Shown here: piece after piece, positions 15,788 through 24,402 of the stretch
How positions within the stretch are numbered: the stretch's first letter is position 1
Layout of the letters: every line of letters starts with the position of its first letter
Assembly (NCBI RefSeq): GCF_003795145.1
Contig: NZ_CP027786.1
Coordinates: forward strand, 2,604,001-2,668,000
Source of the DNA: Tetragenococcus koreensis
GTDB lineage: Bacteria > Bacillota > Bacilli > Lactobacillales > Enterococcaceae
Length of the DNA stretch: 64,000 nucleotides
Reading direction: 5' to 3'
Notes under the pieces: generated by a model
Databases searched by the model: none
What the model was told of the DNA's origin: nothing
What the model saw: the letters and a program-made list of their open reading frames with translations, nothing else
Made by a program: the position numbers and the translations under genes

Positions 15788-17154
15788 TGTCAATTATAAC
15801 ACAAACAAACTCAACTTCGGAAGAATTTTCGCATTCCATATCGAACTTTTTCCATCGTTTCCATCTTTCTGATGCGCTGAAAAAATCCAACGCAAAGCAC
15901 AAGAAAGGGCATCCAGTTTCTGTTATTTTTTCTTTTTTACTGGCTTCGATTTTTACTCATGGCTCGACCTATCGCTCTTATCAAAAACAAAAAGAAGAAC
16001 TCCCCTTTTCCGATAAAACGTTTCGAAATTTGTTAAATGATCCACGGATCCACTGGCAAAAACTTCAGATTTTGATTGCGAAAGCGGTCTTGGCTTTTTT
16101 ACGTCCGCTAACAAGTCAAGATCGGAAAACGACCTTTATCATCGATGATTCCATGTACACACGCTTAAACGCTCAAAAAGTCGAATGTGCAGCACTCCAA
16201 TATGATCACGCCCAAAAGAAATATTTGAAAGGCTTTCGCTATTTACAGTTAGGCTGGAGTGACGGCAATAGCTTTATCCCTGTCGCTTTTTCGCTGCTTT
16301 CAGGAAAGCGAAAAATCCAATCAAATAACCCCTTGGGGGACCAACGGACAAACGCGGGAAAACGCCGCGCACAGGCTTTCCGCAAAGGAACAGAAGTAAC
16401 GGTAGAACTCTTACGTGAGGCGCTGAAACAAGGCGTCCAAGCCGACTATGTCTTATTTGATACCTGGTTTTCGAGTCCTAAAATGTTTCAAGAGATTCGC
16501 ACCTTGCAATGCCACTGCGTCGCCATGATCAAACGTTCAAAGAAGGTGCATTATCGTTACCAAGGACAAATGATGGATGTCAAACAAATCTTTCAAGCCA
16601 ATAAAAAACGTCGCGGCCGCTCACGTTATCTCCTAAGCGTCCAAGTGGAAGCCCTGGTTGACAACGAGGGATTGCCGATAAAATTAGTCTATATTCGAAA
16701 TCGCAATAAACGCAATGAGTACCTCGTTTTGGCTTCCACAGATACAGCCCTGACCGAAGACGAGATCATTCAGCTTTATTCCCGACGCTGGAACATTGAA
16801 ATTTACTTCAAAATGTGTAAGCAATATTTGAAATTGGCCAAATATCAAGGCCTTTCCTACGATGGCATTTTCGCTCATACGACGCTCGTTGCAGTTGCCT
16901 ATATGATTTTAGCCGTTCAAGAACGTGAGAGTAAAGATGACCGCACGTTGGGGGAGTTGTTTTATCTTCTACTCGATGAGCTTTCCGAGTTTTCCGTGGC
17001 CGAAGCAATCTTGCAGTTATTGGATTTATTTCAAGAAGCTTTCGCCAACGAATATGTCTTAGATGAGACAGTTTTAAATAACATTATCGAGCAGTTTCTT
17101 GCCAAGCTTCCCTCTTCGGTCCAAAATCAACTCAAAGGGGCGGGGACAAGTTAA
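15787..17154 (+). CDS. IS4-family DDE transposase
   Basis: A 455-aa transposase. Catalytic Asp in FIIDDSMYTR (about residue 120), second Asp in YVLFDTWFSSPKMF (about 225), and the IS4 signature Y-x2-R-x3-E-x6-K in YSRRWNIEIYFKMCKQYL (about 326-343). The start overlaps the right arm of the inverted repeat described separately; AAGGAG lies upstream. Appears intact. A related but truncated gene lies at 23128. Confidence 0.9.
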   Translation: MSIITQTNSTSEEFSHSISNFFHRFHLSDALKKSNAKHKKGHPVSVIFSFLLASIFTHGSTYRSYQKQKEELPFSDKTFRNLLNDPRIHWQKLQILIAKAVLAFLRPLTSQDRKTTFIIDDSMYTRLNAQKVECAALQYDHAQKKYLKGFRYLQLGWSDGNSFIPVAFSLLSGKRKIQSNNPLGDQRTNAGKRRAQAFRKGTEVTVELLREALKQGVQADYVLFDTWFSSPKMFQEIRTLQCHCVAMIKRSKKVHYRYQGQMMDVKQIFQANKKRRGRSRYLLSVQVEALVDNEGLPIKLVYIRNRNKRNEYLVLASTDTALTEDEIIQLYSRRWNIEIYFKMCKQYLKLAKYQGLSYDGIFAHTTLVAVAYMILAVQERESKDDRTLGELFYLLLDELSEFSVAEAILQLLDLFQEAFANEYVLDETVLNNIIEQFLAKLPSSVQNQLKGAGTS

Positions 17155-17226
17155 TTTTCCTTTAGAAAATGCCTGCATAGCAAGGGATAAGACTGTAAAA
17201 AGAGGTTTCAAGTTTTAGTTAATAAA

Positions 17227-17265
17227 AAAATCGTTGACGCATTTTATTACGTCAACGATTTTTAT
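17227..17265. terminator. Bidirectional terminator, target of the group II intron
   Basis: A 13-bp stem AAAATCGTTGACG/CGTCAACGATTTT (17227-17239 with 17250-17262) with T-runs on both sides. It was originally the terminator of the siderophore-receptor gene, now 1.9 kb away because the intron lies between them. Confidence 0.85.
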
Positions 17266-17269
17266 TTAT

Positions 17270-19157
17270 GTGTGCCAGGCATGGCATTTATCTAGCTGGT
17301 GAAAGTCCAGTCACGGGTAGTTACCGCCAAGTGTAGCGAGCCACAAGCCGAAATCAGTGATGATGGGGTGAAGGAAGTGGTGACGCAAATCTCTTGAGCC
17401 TACGCACAGGAACTTGATGAGGCTAAATGGTGGATAAGGCTGCATAACAAGCTAAAGTCCAAAAGGTAAACGTAAAACCAAGACAGTAAATCAAGAGGTT
17501 GTGGAGAGAAAGATAAATGTCTTACCCTGGGAGGTCTTACGAACGTTTGCGAACGGTCGAAAAAGGTTTGTCGTAAGAAGTCAGCTGAGGCCATAGTAGC
17601 TATTGCATTTCATGTAGTGAAGGGCCGAATGTTTGTATAGTGTGAATCGCTAGAAGGAAATGTCCGAATAGTCCGAAAACGAGAATACCCTAGAACAATA
17701 GAACGTAACTATTGATGGGAAAGGTAGTGGGGGCGGTTTTGGATAAATTTACGCCTAGAGGAGGAACAGCGCATGAGATTAATTGAAAAGATTACGAGTT
17801 ATCAAAATATGACACAAGCCATCGAACAGGTCAAAAAGAATAAAGGGGCCCCGGGCGTGGATGAAATGACAGTTGATGAACTCGACCATTATTTTTATCA
17901 ACAGGGGCGAGATCTTGTTCAAGAGATTCGTTCGATGACCTACCGACCAAAGGCGGTCAAAAGGGTTTATATCCCTAAATCCGATGGGAAACAAAGACCC
18001 TTAGGGATTCCAACTGGGGTAGACCGTGTGGTGCAACAAGCAACAGCGCAACAATTAAGTCGCATCTTCGATGTCCACTTCAGTGAAACCAGTTATGGTT
18101 TTCGTCCGAATCGAAGTGCTCATCAAGCAATTGAAAAAGTACTTGATTACTTGAATGAAGGCTATGAATGGCTCATCGATATGGATATTGAGAAATATTT
18201 TGATACCGTTCACCATGATAAATTAATCTCGACCCTCAGAGAACGGGTCAAAGATAGAGAGACCCTTCATTTAATACGTGTTTTCTTAAAAGCAGGTATT
18301 ATGGAGAATGGCTTCGTTAGTCCGAACGAAACCGGGGTTCCGCAAGGAGGCCCGTTAAGTCCAATTTTAGCGAATATTTATCTGGACAAACTGGATAAAG
18401 AATTAGAAGCAAGAGGGCTGCATTTTGTTCGGTACGCGGATGATACGGATATTTTTGTCAAAAGTGAGATGGCAGCCAACCGTGTGATGAAATCTATTAC
18501 GGATTGGATAGAAAGAAAGTTATTCTTGCAAGTGAATGTCACGAAAACCAAGGTCGTACGACCGACACAAAGTAAATTTTTAGGATTTACCTTTTGGAAG
18601 AACCAAAAGGGTTGGCAGTGTAAACCGAGCAAAGTCAGTAAAACAAAGCTCTATGACAAAACCAAAGAAATTCTTAAAAGGAAACATGCCGTGTCGCGAC
18701 CTTTAACTGTGACATTTACGAAATTGAACCAAATTGTAAGGGGCTGGATCAATTACTACCGTATCGGTAGTATGAAAACCTATCTAGCGAAGTTTGGTCA
18801 ATGGTTACGACATAAAGTCCGTGTCATTATCATAAAACAATGGAAACTTCCGCAACGAATCTATACGAATTTACAACAATTGAATCGACTATTCAATTGT
18901 CATTTCAAGAAAGAAGACATTTATAAGGTCGCTAATTCTAGATTAGGTTGGTATAGGAAATGTGGAATGCACGTTGTCAATTTTACACTGAGTCCGAAAG
19001 TTTTAGCCATAAAGAAAAAGGATAGACCTGGATTGGTCGATCCCTTAACTTACTATCTAAATAAAGTGTGAAAACAATACAAACGTAGCGCCGTATACGA
19101 GAACCGTACGTACGGTGCGACGGGAGGGGCGGAAATTTTATTTCCCCTCTACCCTAT
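17270..19157 (+). mobile_element. Group II intron, bacterial class C-like (about 1888 bp)
   Basis: The 5' end is GTGTGCC at 17270, directly after a terminator stem and its T-tract, the known target of class C introns. About 500 nt of structured non-coding RNA precede the reverse transcriptase. Domain V is AGCGCCGTATACGAGAACCG followed by TACGTACGGTGCG (about 19086-19119). Domain VI is the GGGAGGGG...CCCCTCTACC hairpin ending CCCTAT at 19157. The encoded protein lacks an endonuclease domain, also typical of class C. Ends are inferred to within 1-2 nt. Confidence 0.85.
17773..19071 (+). CDS. ltrA: Group II intron reverse transcriptase/maturase
   Basis: A 432-aa protein. RT blocks run from about residue 25 (GAPGVDEMT) through YRPKAVKRVYIPKSDGKQRP, SYGFRPNRSAHQA and DIEKYFDTVHH to the catalytic RYADDTDIF (about 217-225) and GVPQGGPLSPILANIYLD (about 189-206). 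The maturase X domain carries GWINYYRIGSM (about 322-332). There is no HNH endonuclease. It would splice the intron RNA and drive retrohoming. GAGGAGG precedes the ATG. Looks full length. Confidence 0.9.
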   Translation: MRLIEKITSYQNMTQAIEQVKKNKGAPGVDEMTVDELDHYFYQQGRDLVQEIRSMTYRPKAVKRVYIPKSDGKQRPLGIPTGVDRVVQQATAQQLSRIFDVHFSETSYGFRPNRSAHQAIEKVLDYLNEGYEWLIDMDIEKYFDTVHHDKLISTLRERVKDRETLHLIRVFLKAGIMENGFVSPNETGVPQGGPLSPILANIYLDKLDKELEARGLHFVRYADDTDIFVKSEMAANRVMKSITDWIERKLFLQVNVTKTKVVRPTQSKFLGFTFWKNQKGWQCKPSKVSKTKLYDKTKEILKRKHAVSRPLTVTFTKLNQIVRGWINYYRIGSMKTYLAKFGQWLRHKVRVIIIKQWKLPQRIYTNLQQLNRLFNCHFKKEDIYKVANSRLGWYRKCGMHVVNFTLSPKVLAIKKKDRPGLVDPLTYYLNKV

Positions 19158-20092
19158 TGTAAGGCCTCTTTTACATCTTCTAGCATTTGAGTGTAGGCGA
19201 TCGGACCATTGTATAGCCAGCTGCTTTCAGGACCGAATTCAAACAGTTGGTCATTTTCAACTGCAGGAATATTTTCCCACAATGGATCGTCAAACATTGC
19301 GGCTGATTCATCACTGTTGACTAGAAAAAGATAATCAGCATCCAGTTGTGACAGGCTTTCTAAGGAAACTTGTGACCAGTCAGCTTCGGCGTCTTCTGAA
19401 ACTTCTTCGGTCAATTCGGGTACTTCCAAACCTAAATCGTCATATAATAAACGTCCGCTCGAACGATTTTCAGCGACCATAAAAGCGGAATTATTAGTCA
19501 CCCAAATAACTGCAGCTGATTTTCCGTCAATTTCATCTTGTAATTCATTTTGGACGTCGTTAACTGCATTTTGATAATCAGCTTCAACCTCTTGCGCTTC
19601 ATCTTCTTTATCGAATACCTGTCCGATATCTTCTAAGGTGTCTTCCCAAGTAACGTCTGTGCCGTTTTTCACAACATAAGTCGGAGCAATTTTTTCATAT
19701 TCTTCATATTTGCCACCTTCTACAGTAGCATCAGACTCGATGAGTAATAGGTCCGGTTCGAAATTTAATACATCTTCATAAGGCAAATCAAAATTAATCG
19801 TTGGGATACCGTCTAGTTCATCTTGGAGATATTCTTGTATTTTTCCTTCACCGACTGTCCACTGTGCGACCGGTTTTTCACCCAATGCTACTAGATAATC
19901 TTCTAAATAAGAACCAATGATCCGTTGTGGATTATCAGGGACCTCTACTTCATGATCTTGTGCATCAGTTAAGGTATGTGTTTGGGGCTCAGTCTCAGTA
20001 GACGCACTCTCAGAAGAGTTAGAATTTTCACAAGCACTTAAAGAAATAAACGCTAGGCACGCAAGTGTGCCTGCTAGAAATTTTTTATTCAT
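19154..20092 (-). CDS. Iron-siderophore ABC transporter substrate-binding lipoprotein
   Basis: A 312-aa FeuA/FhuD-type binding protein. Lipoprotein signal MNKKFLAGTLACLAFISLSA with Cys21 as the acylation site, a Ser/Glu-rich linker, then the helical-backbone binding domain (VPDNPQRIIGSYLEDYLVALG start at about 50). The mature protein is very acidic. Divergent from the ATPase and permease genes, with a Fur-box promoter between. The stop codon TAG is read from the last bases of the group II intron: before insertion the frame would have ended at TAA in the same place. Confidence 0.85.
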   Translation of the reverse strand: MNKKFLAGTLACLAFISLSACENSNSSESASTETEPQTHTLTDAQDHEVEVPDNPQRIIGSYLEDYLVALGEKPVAQWTVGEGKIQEYLQDELDGIPTINFDLPYEDVLNFEPDLLLIESDATVEGGKYEEYEKIAPTYVVKNGTDVTWEDTLEDIGQVFDKEDEAQEVEADYQNAVNDVQNELQDEIDGKSAAVIWVTNNSAFMVAENRSSGRLLYDDLGLEVPELTEEVSEDAEADWSQVSLESLSQLDADYLFLVNSDESAAMFDDPLWENIPAVENDQLFEFGPESSWLYNGPIAYTQMLEDVKEALQ

Positions 20093-20112
20093 AGCCTTCT
20101 CCTTTTATAAAT

Positions 20113-20161
20113 GATAATTGTTCTCAATTAGTATTATCACAAAAACTAGGTTAGAAGTCAA
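20113..20161 (-). promoter_or_regulatory. Promoter and Fur box of the siderophore receptor gene
   Basis: On the minus strand: -35 TTGACT (20156-20161), 17-bp spacer, -10 GATAAT (20133-20138). The Fur-like box TTGAGAACAATTATC lies just downstream (about 20113-20127). Iron starvation control is inferred from the box. Confidence 0.7.
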
Positions 20162-20181
20162 TAAACTTTTTCATTTAAAGG

Positions 20182-20224
20182 TTGACGTTGAGCTAAAATA
20201 AAGAGATAATTGAGAATAGTTATC
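20182..20224 (+). promoter_or_regulatory. Promoter and Fur box of the siderophore ATPase/permease operon
   Basis: -35 TTGACG (20182-20187), 17-bp spacer, -10 GATAAT (20205-20210). The -10 is part of GATAATTGAGAATAGTTATC (20205-20224), a near-palindromic Fur box, so repressor binding would block polymerase. Confidence 0.75.
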
Positions 20225-20245
20225 ACTTAAGGAGGAATAGATGTT

Positions 20246-21031
20246 ATGGCAAAATTAGCGACGGCTGATCTTTCGTGCGGATATGAAAAAAAGATTGTCT
20301 TACATGATGTGACGATCGAAATTCCTGAGAAGAAGATCACAAGTTTGATCGGTCCTAATGGTAGCGGAAAAACCACACTCCTCAAAGCGTTAGCACGAAT
20401 TTTAACGCCTAACAGTGGCAAAGTACAGATTAATGGTAAAGACATTAATCGTTTAGACACCAAATATGTGGCGCAAAAAGTTGCGTCTTTATCACAAAAA
20501 ACGAGCCAAGTAGCTGGCTTGAGTGTAGAAGAAATTGTTGCTTACGGTCGTTTTCCTTATCAAAAGGGGTTTTCTGGTCTGCAAAAAGAAGATCATGAAT
20601 TGATTCAGTGGGCCATAGAGGCAACGGGTTTGTTGCCGTTGAAAAAACGAACGCTTAGTACATTATCTGGAGGACAACAACAGCGTGTTTGGATTGCAAT
20701 GGCCCTAGCTCAAGATACCGAGATTTTGATTTTGGATGAGCCGATTTCCTTTTTGGATCCTGCCCATCAATTAGAAATTCTTTATTTATTAGAAGAGATC
20801 AATCGGCAAGGAAAGACGATTCTGATGACGATTCATGACTTAAATCATGCAGCGCAATTTTCTGACTATGTGATGGGGCTAAAACAAGGACGCTTAATAC
20901 TACAAGGAAGTCCTCAAGAAGTATTTACACCAGAACGTTTGTTAGAGCTGTTTGATATTCGACCTGAAGTGGTATTTTCTGAGAAAAACCAAAAACCAGT
21001 GATTCTTTCCTATGATTTAGTGAGGAATTGA
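20246..21031 (+). CDS. Iron-siderophore ABC transporter ATP-binding protein
   Basis: A 261-aa FecE/FepC-type ATPase. Walker A GPNGSGKTTL (about residues 36-45), Q-loop SQKTSQ, signature LSGGQQQRVWIAMAL (about 139-153), Walker B EILILDEPISFLD (about 157-169), H-loop TIHDLNHA (about 193-200). TAAGGAGGA lies 9 bp before ATG 20246; an ATG at 20241 is out of frame and stops after five codons. Its stop overlaps the next start by 4 bp. Confidence 0.9.
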   Translation: MAKLATADLSCGYEKKIVLHDVTIEIPEKKITSLIGPNGSGKTTLLKALARILTPNSGKVQINGKDINRLDTKYVAQKVASLSQKTSQVAGLSVEEIVAYGRFPYQKGFSGLQKEDHELIQWAIEATGLLPLKKRTLSTLSGGQQQRVWIAMALAQDTEILILDEPISFLDPAHQLEILYLLEEINRQGKTILMTIHDLNHAAQFSDYVMGLKQGRLILQGSPQEVFTPERLLELFDIRPEVVFSEKNQKPVILSYDLVRN

Positions 21032-22014
21032 TCATGAAGAAAAAAATATTTTTTCTGCTAGTAGGTGTTTTATTGCTAGTAGCTATGGCCAGTTCGTTAA
21101 AATATGGGGCAGTCGAAAGTTCTTGGCAGGAAGTCAGTCAGTCGTTGCTAAATTTTGATACGAGTAATCAAACGCATCAGCTGATTTATCAATTACGTGT
21201 GCCGAGAATGATCGCTTCATTGTTTGTTGGTGCAGCTTTTGCAGCTTCAGGCGCTTTAATGCAAGGGATTACACATAATCCGATTGCCGATTCTGGCCTT
21301 TTAGGAATTAATGCTGGTGCTGGGTTGGGTTTGGCGTTGGTCTTTGCTTTTGTGACAACGCCCAATCCTGCCATGACCATTTTAGCTTCTTTTATAGGTG
21401 CCGCAGTGGCCTTAGCAATTATTTATGCTGCATCAAGTCGAATTGCTTTTACACGCTCGCCCATTCATATGGTGTTGTTAGGGGCGGCCATTGGTTCTTT
21501 TTTTACCGCTTTAAGTCAGAGTATAAGTTTACTATTTAATTTGAACCAAGATATTACTTTCTGGTTCGTGGGCGGTACTGGTAATGTAACTTGGGGCCAA
21601 ATTAAAATCGCCGTTCCCGTGATGTTACTAGGCATTATAGGTGCTTGGCTGATTAGTAAACAAGTGACCTTATTAAGCATGGGAGATGAAACGGCTATTT
21701 CTTTAGGGAGAAATCCACAGAGAATTCGTGAAAAAAGTATGCTTTGTGTCCTGCTTCTAGCTGGTACAGCCGTATCATTAGTAGGAACAATCAGCTTTTT
21801 AGGGTTGATTATCCCTCATATTGTGCGTTTTTTTGTAGGACATGATTACCGCTTTGTGGTGCCAGCTGCTACCTTATTTGGAGCCTTGTTTTTTGTGGTA
21901 GCCGATGTAAGTTCACGTCTAATCGCTCCGCCTTTAGAAACCCCGGTGGGTGTCATTGTTACTTTAATCGGAGTTCCTTTGCTTTTGGTTCAAATCAGGA
22001 GGGGCAGCGTATGA
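21028..22014 (+). CDS. FecCD-family siderophore ABC transporter permease
   Basis: A 328-aa permease with about 9-10 membrane spans. Typical FecCD blocks: LRVPRMIASLFVGAAFAASG (about 54-73), GITHNPIADSGLLGINAGAGL (about 79-99) and SFLGLIIPHIVRFFVGHDYR (about 252-271), the last being the coupling region to the ATPase. Overlaps both neighbours by 4 bp (ATGA-type), so ATPase and two permeases are made together. Confidence 0.9.
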   Translation: MIMKKKIFFLLVGVLLLVAMASSLKYGAVESSWQEVSQSLLNFDTSNQTHQLIYQLRVPRMIASLFVGAAFAASGALMQGITHNPIADSGLLGINAGAGLGLALVFAFVTTPNPAMTILASFIGAAVALAIIYAASSRIAFTRSPIHMVLLGAAIGSFFTALSQSISLLFNLNQDITFWFVGGTGNVTWGQIKIAVPVMLLGIIGAWLISKQVTLLSMGDETAISLGRNPQRIREKSMLCVLLLAGTAVSLVGTISFLGLIIPHIVRFFVGHDYRFVVPAATLFGALFFVVADVSSRLIAPPLETPVGVIVTLIGVPLLLVQIRRGSV

Positions 22015-23003
22015 AAAAAAGCGGTATTTGGCTACTACTTTGTGTTTTGCTAATAAGCGGTATAGGGCTGAGCCTTTCAACAGGCACCATTTCTTTATCC
22101 GTTGAAGAATTAGTAGCGGTTATAAGGGGGCAAGGACCCCCGGCGAACCAACTGGTGGTGCTAGATTTTCGGTTGCCTCGGATGTTGATTGCAATCTTTG
22201 CGGGTGCAGGATTGGCTGTATCAGGTTATTTATTTCAAACTATTACTCACAATGACTTAGCGGATCCCGGAATTTTAGGGATTAACGCGGGTGCCGGGCT
22301 GACTGTTTTGTTTTATTTAGGTTTTTTTACCAGCCAGACTTCAAGTAGTTTATTACCATTTGTTGCCTGTATCGGTAGTTTTTTAGCTGCGTTTTTGGTT
22401 TATTTTTGTAGCAAACAAAAAGAAAGATTTGATCCCAATCGATTGTTATTATCTGGTGTAGCAGTTAATGCAGGGATTTCCGCATTGACATTAATTGGCA
22501 CAATCCGTATTTCACAGGATAGTTATCTTTTTGTGACTTCGTGGTTAGCGGGCACAATCTGGGGAACGACTTGGAACCATGTTTATGTTATTTTACCTTG
22601 GTTATTTATCCTATTGCCATTCATTTTATTCCAAGGAAAAAGTTTAGAAGTTATCGGGCTAGGTGATGAAGAAGCTGTTGGGCTTGGTGTACCATTGAAG
22701 AAAAAACAGCTTTTCTTTTTAACGAGTGCCGTTATTCTAGCAGCAGTCAGCGTATCTGTCGCTGGCAGTATCAGTTTTATTGGCTTAATTGCACCGCATC
22801 TGGCAAAAAACATTGTCGAGCGAAAAAATAATCATGCGCTGCTAATGACTGGGGTTATCGGTAGTTTGCTCTTGTTATATAGTGATATTTTAGGACGTAT
22901 CATTTTAGCCAACGGCGAAATGGCAGCAGGAATTATCGTGTCTATTGTCGGAGCACCCTACTTCATTTTCCGGTTATTAAAAAATAATCAGTCTAAAAGT
23001 TAA
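22011..23003 (+). CDS. FecCD-family siderophore ABC transporter permease, second subunit
   Basis: A 330-aa permease, paralogous to the previous one: FRLPRMLIAIFAGAGLAVSG (about 51-70), ITHNDLADPGILGINAGAG (about 76-94) and SFIGLIAPHLAKNIVERKNN (about 248-267). It forms a heterodimeric channel with the upstream permease. A strong terminator starts at its stop codon. Confidence 0.9.
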   Translation: MKKSGIWLLLCVLLISGIGLSLSTGTISLSVEELVAVIRGQGPPANQLVVLDFRLPRMLIAIFAGAGLAVSGYLFQTITHNDLADPGILGINAGAGLTVLFYLGFFTSQTSSSLLPFVACIGSFLAAFLVYFCSKQKERFDPNRLLLSGVAVNAGISALTLIGTIRISQDSYLFVTSWLAGTIWGTTWNHVYVILPWLFILLPFILFQGKSLEVIGLGDEEAVGLGVPLKKKQLFFLTSAVILAAVSVSVAGSISFIGLIAPHLAKNIVERKNNHALLMTGVIGSLLLLYSDILGRIILANGEMAAGIIVSIVGAPYFIFRLLKNNQSKS

Positions 23004-23033
23004 AAATCAGCGGAAATTTCCGCTGATTTTTTT
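23003..23033 (+). terminator. Terminator of the siderophore permease operon
   Basis: AAATCAGCGGAAA pairs with TTTCCGCTGATTT, then TTTTG. The stem begins at the stop codon. Confidence 0.85.
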
Positions 23034-23127
23034 GTAGGGAGAATTATTCGAGTTAGGAAATATTATTAGCTATAGGGAAAGCAGTGGGGTCAAAGGAGGT
23101 GGCATAAAGAAAGTAATTATCATTAAC

Positions 23128-24390
23128 TCAAGTTTCGCACACCAAATCTGGGAGATAAGCCTTGATATAACGGGGCAGAGTATCCACCCAGTGTTGGAGT
23201 TGACTTGTAATAAAATCTTGTAATTGGCTTCCTGATTCTTCACTTACCGCTTGAATAATATGTACTAATTCGATAAGAGCAGCGGACCAATCGAGTTCTT
23301 TTATTTGATCGCCCAGTTCATAAAATAAGCCACCTAAGGTCCGCTCATCATTGGCACAGCGCTGCTGCCAGCTTAATAAAATATACCGTGTGAACACAAT
23401 GGTGGTGTGACAAATTAAGGCTTGATAATGTCGCGTTTGTGTTTCTTTAGTCAGATGAAGCAATGATTTCGATGCCTTAAAAAATGTCTCGATGTCCCAT
23501 CTCGCCGAGTATGTTTTGACCATTTCTTGGGAAGATAAATCCAGATCATCGGTCATAATCGCCAACCAAGCACTTTTCTTATTGTGATTTTTGACAAAAA
23601 CGATTTTCACGGGATTTTTGCCGGAGCTTGGTTTCACCACAATCGAGGAAATAATCGCTTCTTGTGTATATTCTTTCGTAGATTTGGCATAAAGTTCTTC
23701 CAGCTTGTATAAACGTTGATGAAAAAGGTATTTGGTTTTTCCATTTTTCACCATCCCAATGGTGTGAATCCCCATATCGTGTAATTGGTCTATCATTTTA
23801 GGGGAAGTAAACCATTTATCCATCAACACATGGGTGGCGTAAATCCCTTGGTTCAAGGCGCGTTGAACCATCTCAAGTGCCACTTCGGGCATTTTACGAC
23901 TTGATTCGTTGAATCGTTTGGCTCCTACGGTTCGTTGATCTTTTTCTGCTATTGTTTGGTTCACTTTTTTCTTACCGGATAGTAACCCGAAATCAATCGG
24001 AATGAAAGAATAGCCATCGGAGAACCCTAAAGTAAGCATACGATACCCTTTGTATCCTTGTTTGAGCGCATGATCCCAAAGACGAGCTAAGCCTGGTACC
24101 TCTTGGCTTCGATTACGATAAAACGTCGAATCATCCAAGATCAACGTCCGAATATGGGTTTTCGTATCCGTTAAAGAATGGAGCTTTTCGATGACAGACG
24201 CACTAAACCGAAGTAAAAACAGACGCCAGTTGTTATGGGGATTGTTCATCCATCGATACACGGTATCTTTTTTCATGTATTGGTCGCTTTCCCGCCCACT
24301 GAGAACTTGGTTTAAGGATTTTCCTTTAAAGACGAGGCTAAAGAGAAAAGTGAAGTATAAAAAAGCGGCACCTTCAATCAATGAAGGCAC
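23128..24390 (-). pseudogene. 5'-truncated IS4-family transposase
   Basis: A 420-codon frame with the IS4 catalytic blocks (LILDDSTFYR, HVLMDKWFTSPKM, YSARWDIETFFKASKSLLHL), about 35-45 residues shorter at the N-terminus than the intact relative at 15787. Its apparent GTG start lies inside the terminator hairpin of the neighbouring MFS gene, so the first dozen codons are not transposase sequence. No left terminal repeat remains; the right end was not identified in 23034-23127. Likely a deletion remnant that cannot transpose itself. Confidence 0.7.
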
Positions 24391-24392
24391 CG
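24357..24392 (-). terminator. Terminator of the MFS gene
   Basis: On the minus strand CGGTGCCTTCA pairs with TGAAGGTGCCG using two G-U wobbles, followed by CTTTTTTA. The wobble pairs make it work only in this direction. Confidence 0.75.
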
Positions 24393-24402
24393 TTTCTTAC
24401 AA

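Larger units (their letters stand above)
15653..17217 (+). mobile_element. Complete IS4-type insertion sequence (1565 bp)
   Basis: Terminal inverted repeats TAAAACTTGAAA (15653-15664) and its complement (17206-17217), followed inward on both sides by a spacer of the same length (17 bp) and a second shared block ATCCCTTG. Flanks read GTTAATAA(T) on the left and GTTAATAA(A) on the right, a probable 8-9 bp target duplication. One transposase gene inside. Confidence 0.75.
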
